Source: CAWIMX01 sp963792785
GTDB lineage: Bacteria; Acidobacteriota; Vicinamibacteria; Vicinamibacterales; CAVVIG01
Assembly: GCA_963792785.1 (NCBI GenBank)
Contig: CAWBXO010000001.1
Coordinates: 496,001 to 560,000, forward strand
Reading direction: 5' to 3'
Length of the DNA stretch: 64,000 nucleotides
The notes under the pieces are model-generated. The model did no database searches. It had not been told where the DNA came from and saw nothing but the letters and a program-made list of their open reading frames with translations. Made by a program: the position numbers and the translations under genes. This document shows positions 29,166-36,958 of the stretch, piece after piece (positions within the stretch are counted from its first letter, which is position 1; every line of letters starts with the position of its first letter).

Positions 29166-30109
29166 ATCGTCCGGGCCGACAGCAAACGGTCCACTTCCTC
29201 CGCCGTCGGGATGGCGCTCCGGGCCCCCAGGGCCCGGCAATTGAGCGCGGCCACGGCGTTCGCGTAGGTGAGGATGTCCTCCAGGTCGCCGTCGGGCCAC
29301 CGCAGGCACGCTGCGGCAAAGCCGCCGCGGAAGACGTCGCCCGCGCCGGTCGAGTCCACGCAGTCGATCGGGAAGGCCCGCGTCCGGAACTCGCGGCCGC
29401 CCGCCCGGGCGAGGCTGCCCTCGTCGCCGAGCGTCACGCACACGACACTCGCCCGATACTCGCGGGCGATCGCCGCCAGGGCGCGTCCGGGCTCATCGAT
29501 CCCGGTGAGGAGCGCCGGGAACTCCTCGGCGGCGACGATCACGTCGATCTGCTGGAGCAGCTCGCCGATGCCGGGGCGCACGCGCTCGACGTCCAGGATC
29601 GACGGGATGCGGGCGGCGCGCGCCAGGCGCGCGGCTTCGGTCGCGGCGGCCGTTTCATGGCAGTCCACGAGCAGGACGCGGCCCGAGATGATGTCGTCGC
29701 GGCGCACGTCCGACGGAGCGATGGCCAGGAGCGGGTGGCGGTCCCAGAGCACGGTGCGTTCCCCCGAGCGCGCGTCGACAAGGATGACCGCGAACTGATT
29801 CGTCGCCCCGGGAATCGTCCGCGCCGCCGAGAGATCCACGCCCTCGGCCTCGAGGCTGCGGCGGGCCTCGTCGCCAAGATCGTCGCCGCCGAACGTGCCG
29901 AGGTATCGCGCCCGCCAGCCCAGGCGCGCGCACGTGACGAGGGCGCCCGCGGTCTGCCCGCCCGGCTGCCGCGAGAATCGCTGGAGGCGCTGCTTTGTGT
30001 TGCTGACCGGGTACTCGGCCACGACCGCTACGAGATCGATGCTGTTCAGCCCGAGGCCGATGACGTCGAAGGGCCGGGTCGCCTGGGGAATCTCGAAGGG
30101 AATGCGCAC
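29162..30109 (-). CDS. PfkB family carbohydrate kinase, ribokinase-like
   Basis: The 315-residue protein has the two PfkB signatures: an N-terminal GG region (RQPGGQTAGALVTCARLG) and the C-terminal ATP/anion-hole motif DSTGAGDVFRGGFAAACLR with the catalytic Asp. It begins MRIPFEIPQATRPFDVIGLG. Ribokinase-type enzymes phosphorylate sugars or nucleosides; the substrate cannot be read from the sequence. The gene is divergent from lexA with a 100-bp gap. It ends inside the promoter of the ECF sigma gene, and may be partly cotranscribed with it. Confidence 0.9.
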   Translation of the reverse strand: MRIPFEIPQATRPFDVIGLGLNSIDLVAVVAEYPVSNTKQRLQRFSRQPGGQTAGALVTCARLGWRARYLGTFGGDDLGDEARRSLEAEGVDLSAARTIPGATNQFAVILVDARSGERTVLWDRHPLLAIAPSDVRRDDIISGRVLLVDCHETAAATEAARLARAARIPSILDVERVRPGIGELLQQIDVIVAAEEFPALLTGIDEPGRALAAIAREYRASVVCVTLGDEGSLARAGGREFRTRAFPIDCVDSTGAGDVFRGGFAAACLRWPDGDLEDILTYANAVAALNCRALGARSAIPTAEEVDRLLSARTM

Positions 30110-30160
30110 GGCTCGCGGCTGATCTTATCGTCAGACGGAGAGTGCGCCGCCGGCGTAACC

Positions 30161-30195
30161 TTGACCTTCGCCTTTCCTTTGCGTATAGTTCGAAC
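30161..30195 (+). promoter_or_regulatory. lexA promoter
   Basis: TTGACC (30161-30166) and TATAGT (30184-30189) are 17 bp apart. The first twelve bases TTGACCTTCGCC repeat, with one change, the recA -35 region (512-523). The palindrome GTTCGAAC (30188-30195) lies on the likely start site and is a second operator candidate. A GGAGG site precedes the lexA ATG. Confidence 0.6.
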
Positions 30196-30209
30196 CGGAA
30201 GGAGGGCCC

Positions 30210-30818
30210 ATGCTCCCGCTCACGAAGCGCCAGCGCGAAATCCTGGACTACCTCAACGAGTTCATCCAGGCGCACGGATACGCCCCGAGTCTCGAGGAAA
30301 TCGGCAAGCGTTTCGGCCTTTCTTCTCTGGCCACGGTGCACAAGCACCTCACCAACCTGCAGGAGAAAGGCTTCATCAAGCGGGCCTGGAACCGCAGCCG
30401 GTCGGTCGAGATGGTGTCGACGCGGACCGGCGGGCGCGCCCTCGAACTGCCCCTCCTCGGCTTCGTCGCTGCCGGCACCCCGATCGAGGCCATCGCCGGG
30501 TCGGAGACGATCGCCGTCCCTGAAGATCTCGTCGGCAAGCGCGACACCTATGTGCTCCGCGTCCGCGGCGACTCCATGATCGACGAGCAGATCCGCGACG
30601 GCGACTACGTCGTCGTCGAGGACCGCAAGACCGCCGACGCCGGCGAGATGGTGATCGCGCTGCTCGGCGGCTCGGACGTCACGCTGAAGAAGTTCTATCG
30701 CGAGGCCGGCGGCAAGATTCGCCTCCAGCCGGCGAACGCGAGCATGCAGCCGATCTTCGCCGACGCGAACGACGTGCAGATTCAGGGAGTGGTCGTCGGG
30801 GTGATGAGGAGATACTGA
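30210..30818 (+). CDS. lexA: SOS repressor LexA
   Basis: The 202-residue protein has the N-terminal winged helix (LTKRQREILDYLNEFIQAHG, PSLEEIGKRFGLSSLATVHK) and the S24 peptidase-like C-terminal domain. The self-cleavage bond is Ala88-Gly89 (LLGFVAAGTP), the nucleophile Ser122 (RGDSMID) and the general base Lys160 (DVTLKKFY). All residues needed for RecA-stimulated autocleavage are present. It represses the SOS regulon. The ATG at 30210 has GGAGG 5 to 6 nt upstream. The gene stands before a heptamer repeat and is probably autoregulated. Confidence 0.97.
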   Translation: MLPLTKRQREILDYLNEFIQAHGYAPSLEEIGKRFGLSSLATVHKHLTNLQEKGFIKRAWNRSRSVEMVSTRTGGRALELPLLGFVAAGTPIEAIAGSETIAVPEDLVGKRDTYVLRVRGDSMIDEQIRDGDYVVVEDRKTADAGEMVIALLGGSDVTLKKFYREAGGKIRLQPANASMQPIFADANDVQIQGVVVGVMRRY

Positions 30819-30831
30819 AGCCGTTAGCTTG

Positions 30832-31020
30832 TTAGCCATTAGCCATTAGCCATTAGCCGGGAGCCACGGCCGGGCTAACGGCTCGCGGCTAACGGCTCGC
30901 GGCTAACGGCTCGCGGCTAACGGCTCGCGGCTAACGGCTCGCGGCTAACGGCTCGCGGCTAACGGCTCGCGGCTAACGGCTCGCGGCTAACGGCTAACGG
31001 CTAACGGCTAACGGCTAACG
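30832..31020. repeat. Heptanucleotide tandem array with inverted left arm
   Basis: From 30874 to 31020 there are 21 back-to-back 7-bp units: eight alternations of GCTAACG and GCTCGCG (14-bp period), then five more GCTAACG. To the left, 30832-30869 holds TTAGCCA-type heptamers, the reverse complement of the right-hand motif, so the whole can fold into a long hairpin. It fills the 222-bp gap between lexA and the DUF3467 gene. There are no spacers, so it is not CRISPR. Confidence 0.92.
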
Positions 31021-31027
31021 GCTACAG

Positions 31028-31033
31028 CTATAC
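31028..31033 (+). promoter_or_regulatory. -10 box of the DUF3467 gene, leaderless layout
   Basis: TATACT at 31028-31033 is followed after 7 nt by the ATG at 31041. The transcript start would fall on or next to the start codon, and no Shine-Dalgarno sequence is present. The -35 region would lie inside the heptamer array. Confidence 0.45.
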
Positions 31034-31040
31034 TCCTCCC

Positions 31041-31364
31041 ATGCCCGACAAGCCGAAGCAGATCAACTTCACCATCGTGCCGGACGAGTCGACCGCGTCC
31101 ACCCGGACGTATTCGAACTTCTGCTCCATCGCCCATACGCCGTTCGACTTCACGCTCACCTTCTGCGAGGTGATGCCGCTCTCGGACAAGGAAATCAAGG
31201 ACGCCGAGGCCGAGCACGTGGTGCGCGCGCCGGTGCGCGCCAAGATCGTCGTGCCGGTGCAGTTCGTGCCGAACCTCATCGCCGCCCTGCAGGAGCACTG
31301 GCGCGTGTACTCCGAGTCGTACAGCAACGTCGGCTGGAACAAGGGCACCGGCCCGGTCCACTAA
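31041..31364 (+). CDS. DUF3467 family protein
   Basis: The 107-residue protein begins MPDKPKQINFTIVPDESTAS and contains RTYSNFCSIAHTPFDFTLTF and APVRAKIVVPVQFVPNLIAA LQ-type segments. The order of YSNF, HTPFDF and the VPxQFVPNL helix is characteristic of the DUF3467 family, small cytosolic proteins of unknown function found across several phyla. No signal peptide or membrane helix is present. It lies 12 bp before nth and is probably cotranscribed with nth and rsmA. The start lacks a ribosome-binding site and may be leaderless. Confidence 0.88.
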   Translation: MPDKPKQINFTIVPDESTASTRTYSNFCSIAHTPFDFTLTFCEVMPLSDKEIKDAEAEHVVRAPVRAKIVVPVQFVPNLIAALQEHWRVYSESYSNVGWNKGTGPVH

Positions 31365-31376
31365 CACGGGCCCGCC

Positions 31377-32012
31377 GTGAAGACTCCCGCCGAGACGCGC
31401 CAGGTCCTGGACCTGCTCGAGGGCCAGCATCCGGGCGCCGACACCGAACTCGCCTACCACAACGCGTTCGAGCTGCTCGTCGCCACCGTGCTGTCGGCGC
31501 AGTCGACCGATCAGCGCGTCAACATGGTCACGCCCGCGCTGTTCACGCGGTACCCCGACGCGCGATCGCTCGCCCGCGCGAGACCCGCCACCCTCGAGAA
31601 GATCATCAAGTCCACCGGCTTCTTCCGGGCGAAGACGAAATCACTCCTTGGCCTCTCGAAGGCGCTCGTGAAGGATCACGGCGGTGAGGTCCCGACGACG
31701 ATGGAGGCGCTGGTCGAGCTGCCGGGCGTGGGGCGCAAGACCGCCAACGTCGTACTGGGGCACGCGATGGGCATCCCCGGCCTGCCCGTCGACCGCCACG
31801 TGCTTCGCGTCTCGAACCGTATCGGGATTGCCGAGGGTGACGATCCGGTCGTCGTCGAGCAGCAGCTCACGAAGGCGCTGCCGTGCGCGGACTGGACGCT
31901 CGCGTCCGACACCCTGATCCTGCACGGCCGCCGCATCTGCCGGCCCAAGCCCCTGTGCGATCACTGCGACGTCTCTGCCCTGTGCGCCTACGCGCGGGCC
32001 GCGCGCCGATGA
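31377..32012 (+). CDS. nth: Endonuclease III
   Basis: The 211-residue protein, starting with GTG at 31377, has the helix-hairpin-helix motif LPGVGRKTANVVLG with catalytic Lys121, the catalytic Asp139 in LPVDRHV, and a C-terminal Cys cluster C188-x5-C194-x2-C197-x5-C203 for a 4Fe-4S centre. The first spacing is one residue shorter than the classical C-x6-C. Nth removes oxidised pyrimidines and cuts the abasic site in base excision repair. Its stop overlaps the rsmA start (ATGA). Confidence 0.95.
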   Translation: MKTPAETRQVLDLLEGQHPGADTELAYHNAFELLVATVLSAQSTDQRVNMVTPALFTRYPDARSLARARPATLEKIIKSTGFFRAKTKSLLGLSKALVKDHGGEVPTTMEALVELPGVGRKTANVVLGHAMGIPGLPVDRHVLRVSNRIGIAEGDDPVVVEQQLTKALPCADWTLASDTLILHGRRICRPKPLCDHCDVSALCAYARAARR

Positions 32013-32815
32013 CGCGGAAGCGCTTTGGCCAGCATTTCCTCGAGCCGGCCTGGGCGGCCAAGGTCCTCGGCGCCATCGCGCCCGCGCGCGGCGAATCCTT
32101 CCTCGAGATCGGTCCCGGGCGCGGCGCGCTCACCCGTCCCCTCCTCGAGGCGTGCGGTCGCGTGCTGGCCGTCGAGATCGACCGTGACCTCGCCGGGGCG
32201 CTCCTGGCGGAGGGGCTGCCCGGGCTGACGGTGGTCGAAGCCGACTTCCTGGCCCTGCCCTCCTCCCGGCTCCAGGACGAGATCCAGGCCGGCGGCCTGC
32301 CCCCGCCGATCCGGGTCGCCGGCAACCTGCCGTATAACGTGGCCGCGCCGATCCTCTTCGCCCTGCGGGACCACCACGCGGCGGGGCTGCCGCTGGGGGA
32401 CGCCACGGTAATGGTCCAGCGCGAGGTCGCCGACCGGCTGACGGCGGCGCCGGGCTCGAAGGAGTATGGGGTGCTCACCGTCCTGATCGGGTACCGGGCG
32501 GCCATCCGGCGCGTTCTCGACCTGCCGCCGGGGGCCTTCCGGCCGATGCCGAAGGTCCGCTCCAGCGTCGTCCGGCTCGAGTTCCGCCCGCCGTCACCGG
32601 CCCCGGAGGACGAGGCCGGCTTCGAACGGCTGGTCAAGGCGCTGTTTTCCCGGCGCCGGAAGACCCTGTCGAACGGCCTCCGGTCCGCCGGGGCCTCCCA
32701 GAGCCAGGCCGCGGCCCTCGTGGAGCGGACCGGCCTCGATCCCCGGCAACGCCCGGAAACGCTTGGGGTTGCGGACCTCGTGCGTCTGGCTAATCACTGG
32801 CACGCTGTGTTATAG
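32009..32815 (+). CDS. rsmA: 16S rRNA dimethyladenosine transferase RsmA (KsgA)
   Basis: From ATG 32009 the protein has 268 residues and starts MTRKRFGQHFLEPAWAAKVL, the family signature. SAM-binding and catalytic motifs follow: FLEIGPGRGALTRPLLE, VEIDRDLAGAL and the catalytic NLPYNVAAPILF (NLPY). A small C-terminal helical domain (LFSRRRKTLSNGLRS) is present. RsmA dimethylates A1518 and A1519 in the 30S decoding region. The ATG sits in the nth stop (ATGA), so translation is coupled. Confidence 0.96.
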   Translation: MTRKRFGQHFLEPAWAAKVLGAIAPARGESFLEIGPGRGALTRPLLEACGRVLAVEIDRDLAGALLAEGLPGLTVVEADFLALPSSRLQDEIQAGGLPPPIRVAGNLPYNVAAPILFALRDHHAAGLPLGDATVMVQREVADRLTAAPGSKEYGVLTVLIGYRAAIRRVLDLPPGAFRPMPKVRSSVVRLEFRPPSPAPEDEAGFERLVKALFSRRRKTLSNGLRSAGASQSQAAALVERTGLDPRQRPETLGVADLVRLANHWHAVL

Positions 32816-32838
32816 TTTGCCGCTAACTATCGGTGGTA

Positions 32839-32926
32839 CTCGGCTTTAGCCGATTGCCGCCGGCCATCCCGCCCCGTTTTGGTTCAGGCACGCCCAGATG
32901 CCTGATGAGCCGCGCACAAGCGGCTC
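32839..32926 (+). promoter_or_regulatory. Structured 5' region before RNase J
   Basis: Three hairpins occur in the 171-bp gap: TCGGCTTTAGCCGA (32839-32852), TCAGGCA-N8-TGCCTGA (32884-32905) and GAGCCGC-N6-GCGGCTC (32907-32926). The last two are perfect 7-bp stems one base apart. They may terminate rsmA transcripts or form an RNA element that controls RNase J; no T-run follows. Confidence 0.45.
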
Positions 32927-32986
32927 CCTTCGTTGCGTGGACCCGCCAGGTGTCCGTCGCGATGCAGGTGCGTCTTCAGATTACAG

Positions 32987-34633
32987 ATGCTTGAAGTAGT
33001 GCCCCTCGGCGGGCTCGGCGAGTTCGGGATGAACATGCTCGCGCTCACCTGGCAGGACACGACGATCGTCGTGGACGCCGGAGTTATGTTCCCCGACGCC
33101 GAACTGCCGGGCGTCGATCGGATCATCCCGGACCTGACGTACCTGGAGGACAAGCACGTCGCGGCGCTGCTCCTGACGCACGGCCACGAGGATCACATCG
33201 GCGGGGTGCCGCACGTGCTGCGGCTCGTGAACGGCCCTGTCTACGGCACGCCGCTCACGCTCGCGCTCGTCCAGCCGAAGCTCGACGAGCACGGCATCAA
33301 GGGCACCGACCTGCGGCCCGTTCGCCCGGGCGCGCGCGTGACCGTGGGGCCCTTTACGATCGAGTTCATTCGCGTGACGCACAGCATTCCCGACTGCGTC
33401 GCGCTGGCGATTCAGACGCCGGTCGGCGTGATCGTGCACACCGGCGACTTCAAGGTCGACCAGACGCCGCTTGACGGGGAGCATTTCGACGTCCATCGGT
33501 TCGCCGAACTGGGCAGCCAGGGGGTGCTGGCGCTCTTCACCGACAGCACGAACATCGACCGCCGCGGCTTCACGGGCTCGGAGACCGACGTCACCGACGC
33601 GTTCGAGGAGATCTTCACCAGCGCGAGCGGGCGCCTCGTCGTGGCGGCGTTCTCGTCGAGCATCTACCGGATCCAGATTCTCGTGGACCTGGCGGCGCAG
33701 TTCGAGCGGAAAGTCGCGTTCGTGGGCCGCGGGATGATCCGCAATTCCGAGATCGCGCAGCGGCTCGGCTACCTGAACGTGCCGCCCGGCGTCCAGATCC
33801 GCGACTCGGACATCTCGGGCTATCCGGCGCAGGACGTGCTCTGCATCGCGACCGGATCGCAGGGCGAGCCGTTCTCGGCGCTGTCGCGCATCGCCATCGA
33901 CGACCACCGCCACGTGAAGGTGGGCGCCGGCGACACGGTCGTGCTCTCCGCGCGGACGATCCCCGGCAACGAGAAGCCGATCGACCGCGTGATGAACCAC
34001 CTCGCGCGCCGCGGGACCGACGTCATTCAGGAAGGGACCAAGCACGTCCACGTCTCGGGGCACGGCAGCGAGGAAGAGCTGAAGCTGATGATCTCGCTCG
34101 TGCGGCCGGCGTACCTCGTGCCGGTGCACGGCGAGTACCGCCAGCTCGCGCGCCACGCGCGCGTCGCCGCGGCGGTGATGGCGGGACGGGAGCCCCGGCC
34201 CGAGGTGCTCATCGCCGAGAACGGCGACGTCCTGCACTTCGACGAGACCGGCGGCCGCATCGCCGGCAAGACGCCCGTGGGCCGCGTCCTGATCGACGGC
34301 ACGCTGACCGGCGAGGTCGACGACGAGGTGCTGCGCGACCGGCGCCATCTCGCGGAGGACGGCCTGGTCGTGCCCGTCGTGGCGATCAACCGGCAGACGG
34401 GATGCGTGGAGGGCGTGCCCGACATCATCACGCGCGGGTTCGTCATGGAGGACGGCGAGTCGCTGCTCGCCGACGGCGCGCGGGTCCTGAACGACGTCAT
34501 CCAGCAGGCCAGCGTGGAAGAGCGGACCGATCCGGGTCTCATCAAAGAGAAGCTCCGGCTGGAGCTCCGGCGCTTTCTCCGCAAGCGGTCGGGCCGCCGG
34601 CCGTTCGTGCTCCCTGTCGTCATGGAGATCTGA
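32987..34633 (+). CDS. rnj: Ribonuclease J
   Basis: I use ATG 32987 (MLEVVPLGGLGEFGMNMLAL), which matches the family N terminus; an in-frame TTG at 32933 would add unrelated residues. The protein of 548 residues is a metallo-beta-lactamase/beta-CASP nuclease: HGHEDHIGG near residue 64, HTGDFKVDQTPLDG, the beta-CASP region and the late motif HVHVSGHGSEEELKLM. RNase J is a 5'-3' exo- and endoribonuclease for mRNA decay and rRNA maturation. ftsK starts 3 bp after its stop. The upstream hairpins might be autoregulatory. Confidence 0.95.
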   Translation: MLEVVPLGGLGEFGMNMLALTWQDTTIVVDAGVMFPDAELPGVDRIIPDLTYLEDKHVAALLLTHGHEDHIGGVPHVLRLVNGPVYGTPLTLALVQPKLDEHGIKGTDLRPVRPGARVTVGPFTIEFIRVTHSIPDCVALAIQTPVGVIVHTGDFKVDQTPLDGEHFDVHRFAELGSQGVLALFTDSTNIDRRGFTGSETDVTDAFEEIFTSASGRLVVAAFSSSIYRIQILVDLAAQFERKVAFVGRGMIRNSEIAQRLGYLNVPPGVQIRDSDISGYPAQDVLCIATGSQGEPFSALSRIAIDDHRHVKVGAGDTVVLSARTIPGNEKPIDRVMNHLARRGTDVIQEGTKHVHVSGHGSEEELKLMISLVRPAYLVPVHGEYRQLARHARVAAAVMAGREPRPEVLIAENGDVLHFDETGGRIAGKTPVGRVLIDGTLTGEVDDEVLRDRRHLAEDGLVVPVVAINRQTGCVEGVPDIITRGFVMEDGESLLADGARVLNDVIQQASVEERTDPGLIKEKLRLELRRFLRKRSGRRPFVLPVVMEI

Positions 34634-34636
34634 GCC

Positions 34637-36958
34637 GTGAGCCGATCGAAGGTATCCCGTCGCGTCAGCGAGATTCTCGGGGTGGCGCTGTTCGCCGTCG
34701 CCCTGATCTGGCTCGTGGCGCTCGTCAGCTACTCGCCGAGCGACCCCGTGTGGTTCTTCAGCACGGGCACGCGCGTGGCGCCGGTGAACTTCGCCGGCCG
34801 CGTCGGCGCGTTTCTCGCCGAGTTGTCGTTCCAGCTGTTCGGGTATACGTCGTACCTCGTGCCGGCCGTGCTGGCCATGGTCGGGTGGCACTTCTTCTGG
34901 TGCCAGGCCTTCGAGGCCCCCGCGACGAAGGCCGCCGGCGCCGGCCTGCTCCTCGGGTGCCTGAGCGCCTTCCTCAGCCTCGTGTTCGGCTCGCTCGACG
35001 TCGCGGGCAAGGCGTTCCCCGGCGGCGGCTATCTCGGTGATTTCCTGTCGGCCGAGCTCTCGGAGTACCTCAACCAGACCGGGTCGCTCATCGTGATCGT
35101 CACGCTGATCTTCCTGGCGGTGATCATCTCGACCCAGCTCTCGTTCGGCCGCCTGTTCTCCGCCGCGAACGCGTTCGTGCGGGATCTCTTCGCCCGCGCG
35201 ATCGACTCGTTCCGCGCCTGGCGCGAGGACCGCCGGCGCGAGAAGCAGCGCCGTGAGGTGATTGCGAAGCACACGAAGGCGGGCCTGCCGCCGCCCGCGC
35301 CGAAGGTCGCCGCGGCTGGCGCCGCCCCGCCGCCACCGGAGAAGCCCGCGCGCCAGCGCGCGGAGAACGCGCCCGCCGCGGCGCCCATGTTCGGCGCGCT
35401 CAAGGCGCTCGCCGCGGCCAAGCCGCGCGTCAAGATGCCGGAGCGCCCGCTGCCGCTCCCCGACCCGGAGCCCGTCGCGAAGGCGCCGGCCGAGCGGCGC
35501 AAGGGCGAGTTCACGCTGCCGCCGCTCGCGCTCCTCGACGCCACGCGCGTCGAGCGCAAGATCGACGAGCGCGAGCTGATGGAAGGCGCGCGCCTCCTCG
35601 AGGAGAAGTGCCGCGAGTTCTCCGTGGAAGGCTCCGTCGTCCAGATCCATCCCGGGCCGGTCGTCACCACCTACGAGTTCAAGCCCGACGCCGGCGTGAA
35701 GTACTCGAAGATCACCGGCCTCGCCGACGACCTCTGCCTGGCCATGCAGGCGGAGTCCGTCCTCATCGATCGCATTCCGGGCAAGTCGACCGTCGGCATC
35801 CAGATCCCGAACCAGACGCGCGAGCCGATCTCGCTGCGCGAGCTGCTCGAGTCGGAGGCGTATCGCAAGTCGACCGCGAAACTCACCATCGCCCTCGGCA
35901 AGACGATCCACGGCGAGCCTTTCGTCGCCGATCTGGCCACGATGCCGCACCTGCTGATCGCCGGCTCCACCGGCGCGGGCAAGTCGGTCGGCATCAACGG
36001 CATGCTCACGAGCATCCTCTACCGCGCCACGCCCGACGATGTGCGGATGATCATGATCGACCCCAAGCGCCTCGAGCTGGGGATGTACGAGGACATCCCG
36101 CACCTGATGACGCCGGTCGTCGTCGATCCCAAGCAGGCGTCGAACGCCCTGCGGTGGGCCGTGCGCGAGATGGAGGAGCGCTACAAGACCCTCGCCGCCG
36201 AAGGCGTGCGCAACATCGAGCAGTACAACCGCAACATCGCGCACGCGCTCGCGGAGGGCGGCAAGGAGCACGAGGGCGAGATCCCGAAGCCCCTGCCCTA
36301 CATCGTCGTCGTGATCGACGAGCTGGCGGACCTCATGATGGTGGCGAGCAACGAGGTCGAGGAATCGATCGCCCGGCTCGCGCAGATGGCCCGCGCCGTC
36401 GGCATCCACCTCATCCTGGCGACGCAGCGGCCCTCGGTGGACGTGATCACCGGGCTCATCAAGGCGAACCTGCCCGCGCGCCTCTCGTTCCGCGTGTCGT
36501 CGAAGATCGACTCGCGCACGATTCTGGACTCGAACGGCGCCGAGCAGCTGCTCGGCAAGGGCGACATGCTGTTCATGCCGCCCGCCTCGTCGCGCTTCGT
36601 GCGCCTTCACGGTCCGTATATCTCGGAGCAGGAGACCGCGCGCCTCGCGAGCTACCTGCGCAAGCAGGGCAAGCCGACGTACGACGAGACCATCACCGCG
36701 GATGAGAAGACGACGGTCGACGGGATCGAGATGGAGAAGGACGACCTCTACGACGACGCGGCGCGCATCGTCGTCGGCAGCGGCCAGGCGTCGATCTCGT
36801 ACCTGCAGCGGCGGCTGCGCATCGGGTTCAGCCGCGCCGCCCGGCTCGTGGACATGATGGAGATGGAGGGCCTGGTCTCCCCCGCCGCCGGCGGCAAGGC
36901 GCGCGACGTGCTGGTCGACAAGGGCTACTTCGAGGAAGTGGACGCCCAGCTGCGATGA
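34637..36958 (+). CDS. ftsK: DNA translocase FtsK/SpoIIIE
   Basis: The 773-residue protein has four membrane segments in the first 180 residues, a charged and Pro/Ala-rich linker (about 190-290), the alpha/beta motor with Walker A LLIAGSTGAGKSVGINGML near residue 441 and Walker B YIVVVIDELADLMMVAS, and a C-terminal winged-helix gamma domain (QASISYLQRRLRIGFSRAAR) that reads polar DNA sites. FtsK moves chromosome termini through the division septum and activates dimer resolution. The GTG start at 34637 follows the RNase J stop by 3 bp; the amidase gene overlaps its end by 4 nt. Confidence 0.95.
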   Translation: MSRSKVSRRVSEILGVALFAVALIWLVALVSYSPSDPVWFFSTGTRVAPVNFAGRVGAFLAELSFQLFGYTSYLVPAVLAMVGWHFFWCQAFEAPATKAAGAGLLLGCLSAFLSLVFGSLDVAGKAFPGGGYLGDFLSAELSEYLNQTGSLIVIVTLIFLAVIISTQLSFGRLFSAANAFVRDLFARAIDSFRAWREDRRREKQRREVIAKHTKAGLPPPAPKVAAAGAAPPPPEKPARQRAENAPAAAPMFGALKALAAAKPRVKMPERPLPLPDPEPVAKAPAERRKGEFTLPPLALLDATRVERKIDERELMEGARLLEEKCREFSVEGSVVQIHPGPVVTTYEFKPDAGVKYSKITGLADDLCLAMQAESVLIDRIPGKSTVGIQIPNQTREPISLRELLESEAYRKSTAKLTIALGKTIHGEPFVADLATMPHLLIAGSTGAGKSVGINGMLTSILYRATPDDVRMIMIDPKRLELGMYEDIPHLMTPVVVDPKQASNALRWAVREMEERYKTLAAEGVRNIEQYNRNIAHALAEGGKEHEGEIPKPLPYIVVVIDELADLMMVASNEVEESIARLAQMARAVGIHLILATQRPSVDVITGLIKANLPARLSFRVSSKIDSRTILDSNGAEQLLGKGDMLFMPPASSRFVRLHGPYISEQETARLASYLRKQGKPTYDETITADEKTTVDGIEMEKDDLYDDAARIVVGSGQASISYLQRRLRIGFSRAARLVDMMEMEGLVSPAAGGKARDVLVDKGYFEEVDAQLR

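Noticed and set aside
30832..31020. CRISPR array
   Set aside because: Units are 7 bp and contiguous, with no unique spacers and no cas genes.
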